DNA of 64,000 bases from CBFFRJ01 sp963530515. Lineage in GTDB: Bacteria > Pseudomonadota > Gammaproteobacteria > Enterobacterales > Enterobacteriaceae. The position numbers and the translations under genes were made by a program. This document shows positions 61,884 to 64,000 of the stretch, piece after piece (position 1 is the stretch's first letter; every line of letters starts with the position of its first letter). The stretch spans positions 225,146 to 289,145 of the forward strand of contig CAUSEC010000002.1 in the NCBI GenBank assembly GCA_963530515.1, given 5' to 3'. The notes below the pieces were generated by a model, which was not told where the DNA came from, did no database searches, and saw nothing but the letters and a program-made list of their open reading frames with translations.

Positions 61884-62741
61884 ATGGATGTGTATGTATT
61901 CAACAGAGAAGAAGAGCGCGCAAGGGATTATTACAAGACACAAGGTGGATTGGCTGCCAGAGTTCTTGCGGAAACAGCTATCATTGCTTCTGGTCATCTT
62001 TATGATTCCAGAGTAAAAATTGATTTTAGAAATAATATTACAGCATTTATTGAAAGCCAGAAGGACGTACTGGATGGTGATACCTCCGCTGCTCAAAAAC
62101 TCCAGGCTATGAATTATTTAAAGCAAGAGCACATTTATTTATCTGATCAAATTTTTGATATTAAATACGGCAGGGCCATTAAAATCATCTCAATCAGCAT
62201 TGAGTTGATCAGTGAAACTGTCGGTTATTATGTTCTTAGAGGCGTCGGTATTTATGCGGGATACCTGCAAATACTTGCTGGCGGATCGTTGGTTGGTGCC
62301 AGCTACGCGACAGGCCCCGGAGCGGTGGTAGGGAATGTGGCTGGAGTTGCTTTGATTATCCATGGGGCTGGAATTGTACAAGAGAACTTATGGGCGCTTG
62401 CAAAAGACGACAGGGATTATATAGGCTATTTAAGGGAAAGATATCACCTGGCGGCTACAAGCCTGGGGTATACTGCTGCGGCAGGAGATATACTTTATGG
62501 CGGTGTGGACCTGGCTCTATCTGGATATACGCTCGCAAGGTCAGTGCTTCTTCCTGATAAGGGGCGGCTTTATCATTACATGTACAATGACTCAATCCGC
62601 GGCTTCAAAAAAATGGCTAAAGAGGGGTCGTTGAAAATCGAAATGGGCATAGACACCCTGACGATAAAAAATATTAAGGACGCCATGAATACAACACCGG
62701 AAAATCAATTTTCAATACCATTCCCCATCAATAATAAATAA
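61884..62741 (+). CDS. Candidate T6SS effector, DUF4225-like
   Basis: A 285-residue protein that starts one base after the hcp stop. The middle (about 95-175) is strongly hydrophobic and Gly/Ala-rich (LISETVGYYVLRGVGIYAGY, ATGPGAVVGNVAGVALIIHG), which suits a membrane-inserting or pore-forming toxin; the pattern matches, from memory, the DUF4225 family found next to Hcp and VgrG. The C-terminal 90 residues are polar. It is followed tail to tail by a small two-helix membrane protein that could be its immunity protein. Toxicity is inference from context. Confidence 0.75.
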   Translation: MDVYVFNREEERARDYYKTQGGLAARVLAETAIIASGHLYDSRVKIDFRNNITAFIESQKDVLDGDTSAAQKLQAMNYLKQEHIYLSDQIFDIKYGRAIKIISISIELISETVGYYVLRGVGIYAGYLQILAGGSLVGASYATGPGAVVGNVAGVALIIHGAGIVQENLWALAKDDRDYIGYLRERYHLAATSLGYTAAAGDILYGGVDLALSGYTLARSVLLPDKGRLYHYMYNDSIRGFKKMAKEGSLKIEMGIDTLTIKNIKDAMNTTPENQFSIPFPINNK

Positions 62742-62784
62742 ACGCGTCAGGACAGCAGTAAACCACACTACTTAATGAAGGGGT

Positions 62785-63123
62785 TTATTGCTGCCTTCTT
62801 ATTTTTCTTAACAATTTACGCGCCTTGAAGGCTAAACGTAGTGAGCCGATTTTTCTCATGGCTAAATGACCAAATATTAATATTATGGCAATAGATACAA
62901 ATATTCTATCATCAATGTTGTTATACTCAACTATAAAACAAATAAATGCTACGATTACAACTGCCGCATGAACTTTGATTAACTTAAAGTACATAGATGA
63001 TAACATATAAAGCGCATTTTCCATCGTGGTGATATTTATTATGGATAATTCCCTGACCTTTTTTATATCACGACTGCTGAACCCTGATTTTTTCATCAAA
63101 ACAATCAACTCGTCTTCTCTCAT
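62785..63123 (-). CDS. Small two-helix membrane protein, likely immunity, copy 1
   Basis: A 112-residue protein with two membrane helices (around residues 45-65 and 75-95) and a basic C-terminus. I start at 63123 (MREDELIVLMKK), with AAAGGA seven bases upstream; an in-frame ATG nine codons earlier has none. It shares a nearly identical N-terminal half with the gene at 63398. Location next to a membrane-active effector suggests an inner-membrane immunity protein, but I recognise no named family. Confidence 0.65.
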   Translation of the reverse strand: MREDELIVLMKKSGFSSRDIKKVRELSIINITTMENALYMLSSMYFKLIKVHAAVVIVAFICFIVEYNNIDDRIFVSIAIILIFGHLAMRKIGSLRLAFKARKLLRKIRRQQ

Positions 63124-63150
63124 AGTCTGTCCTTTTACATTTTTATCCAT

Positions 63151-63364
63151 GCCAGAGAAATCAATATGAAGTATGCCACCCTTTTATATATCGAATCAAC
63201 CCGACTAACGAAACTTAGCGCGGTCAATTTAAGACTGTTTATCCGAGTTTTTGGTGCTGATGAAAGGGTAAAAGTTGAAATGAGAATGGATGGCATAGTA
63301 ATAAAAATGCTATTGAAGTAATGAATACAATGCCGGATATTCAATGCCATTCTATATTAATAAA
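63151..63364 (+). pseudogene. Effector 3'-end remnant, copy 1
   Basis: A plus-strand stretch whose last 70 bases resemble the end of the DUF4225-like gene: ATAAAAATGCTATTGAAG here lines up with ATAAAAAATATTAAGGAC there, followed in both by ATGAATACAA and CCGGA. The frame is broken, and only about 50 codons are open (MKYATLLYIEST... from 63166). It looks like a decayed effector tail left by recombination. Confidence 0.6.
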
Positions 63365-63397
63365 TACCCGGTGCGCCAGGACAAACGTAAGTCGTAG

Positions 63398-63757
63398 TTA
63401 ATGGTGTGTTTTACTGTTTTTTTGTAATGTTTTTAACATCCTGCGCGCCTTAAAGGCTAACCGTAACGGGCCGACTTGTCTTGCGGCTAAATGACCAGGC
63501 ACAAACGTTATGGCTAGTGATGAAAGATTTTCATAGGAAATGCCATTGTGATCAATATACCCTATTATAAAAAAAAGACATGCTACAATTACAACGACTA
63601 CATGAACTTTGATTAACTTAAAATACATAGATGATAACACATAAAGCGCATTTACCATTGTGGTGATATTTATCATGGACAATTCCCTGACCTTTTTTAT
63701 ATCACGACTGCTGAACCCTGATTTTTTCATCAAAACAATCAACTCGTCTTCTCTCAT
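63398..63757 (-). CDS. Small two-helix membrane protein, likely immunity, copy 2
   Basis: A 119-residue paralogue of the gene at 62785. The first 60 or so residues are nearly identical; the second helix and tail differ more (PGHLAARQVGPLRL in place of FGHLAMRKIGSLRL). The AAAGGA binding site and start are conserved. A conserved front and diverged back fit selection for specificity in an immunity family. It is the second unit of a tandem array. Confidence 0.65.
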   Translation of the reverse strand: MREDELIVLMKKSGFSSRDIKKVRELSMINITTMVNALYVLSSMYFKLIKVHVVVVIVACLFFIIGYIDHNGISYENLSSLAITFVPGHLAARQVGPLRLAFKARRMLKTLQKNSKTHH

Positions 63758-63784
63758 AGTCTGTCCTTTTACATTTTTATCCAT

Positions 63785-64000
63785 GCCAGAGAAATCAATA
63801 TGAAGTATGCCACCCTTTTATATGTCGAATCAACCCGACCAGCGAAACCTGGCGCGGTCAATTTAGGCTGTTTGATCCAGAATATCGACCCTGCTGACAG
63901 GGTGTTAAAGTTTAAATAAGAATGGATGGAATAGTAATAAAAATACTATTGAAGTAATGAATACAATGCCGGATATTCAATGCCATTCTATATTAATAAA
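63785..64000 (+). pseudogene. Effector 3'-end remnant, copy 2, cut by window end
   Basis: A second copy of the decayed effector tail, about 90 percent identical by eye to 63151-63364, offset by 634-636 bases. The open stretch starts MKYATLLYVEST at 63800 and stops at 63917-63919. It runs to the end of the window, so the array may continue. Confidence 0.6.

Larger units (their letters stand above)
62785..64000. repeat. Tandem duplication: immunity gene plus effector remnant
   Basis: Two direct units, about 62785-63364 and 63398-64000, each made of a minus-strand small membrane protein gene and a plus-strand effector remnant. The most similar core runs from about 63048 to 63200 in unit one and 63682 to 63834 in unit two, which look almost identical. 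Confidence 0.85.

Noticed and set aside
1..64000. CRISPR arrays, tRNA or rRNA genes, insertion sequences
   Set aside because: I saw no regularly spaced repeats, no tRNA-like cloverleafs and no transposase genes in the window.

Overview
This window is chromosomal DNA of a member of the Enterobacteriaceae, probably close to Enterobacter, Lelliottia, Leclercia or Klebsiella. The anchor is the conserved block ychF-pth-ychH-dauA-prs-ispE-lolB-hemA-prfA-prmC-sirB2-sirB1-kdsA-chaA-chaB-chaC-ychN (31.5-50.2 kb), whose order and protein sequences closely match Escherichia coli. Accessory DNA flanks this block on both sides. A Klebsiella-type assimilatory nitrate operon (nas) with its antiterminator gene nasR, and a complete lactose system (lacI, lacZ, lacY, no lacA), narrow the host to lactose-fermenting, nitrate-assimilating enterics.

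Left arm (0-11.5 kb): the 3' end of a Slam-type outer-membrane protein gene; a nucleoside-recognition (Gate) membrane protein; a TetR regulator co-directional with a quinone-oxidoreductase-like MDR enzyme and divergent from a Rid-family gene, with three near-identical TetR-type operators between them; a divergent 633-residue pyruvate-kinase-family protein; then lacY and lacZ reading left, and lacI reading right. Two lac operator candidates lie about 135 bp apart in the lacZ-lacI gap.

Cluster of unknown function (11.5-31.3 kb): six plus-strand genes occupy almost 20 kb. They encode a Tat-exported 269-residue protein, a 237-residue paralogue without a signal peptide, a 1215-residue protein, a 3915-residue giant protein (possible GT-B-like N-terminus, long beta-rich middle, LysM-like segments), a 66-residue peptide, and a 535-residue asparagine-synthetase-like ligase that lacks the N-terminal glutaminase Cys. 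The 1215 and 3915 genes overlap by 8 bp, so they are translationally coupled. This is the best candidate in the window for an undescribed system: a giant surface or secreted protein pair next to a possible peptide-modifying module. A LysR gene remnant lies between this cluster and ychF.

Core block (31.5-50.2 kb): housekeeping genes for ribosome-associated GTPase function, peptidyl-tRNA hydrolysis, PRPP, isoprenoid, lipoprotein and haem synthesis, translation termination, KDO synthesis, cation antiport and glutathione degradation. A DUF1883 gene and a Cache-type chemoreceptor gene lie between chaC and ychN.

Nitrate assimilation (50.3-61.3 kb): nasR, then nasF-nasE-nasD-(nasC+nasB fused)-nasA. 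Upstream of nasF there is a perfect-looking sigma-54 -24/-12 element, two NtrC-type sites, and a leader RNA with a NasR-recognition hairpin followed by an intrinsic terminator. The operon therefore needs both nitrogen limitation and nitrate or nitrite.

Right edge (61.4-64 kb): an AT-rich type VI secretion cargo island with an Hcp-family protein, a DUF4225-like membrane-active effector, and tandem copies of a small two-helix membrane protein (likely immunity), each followed by a decayed fragment of an effector 3' end. The array runs off the window.
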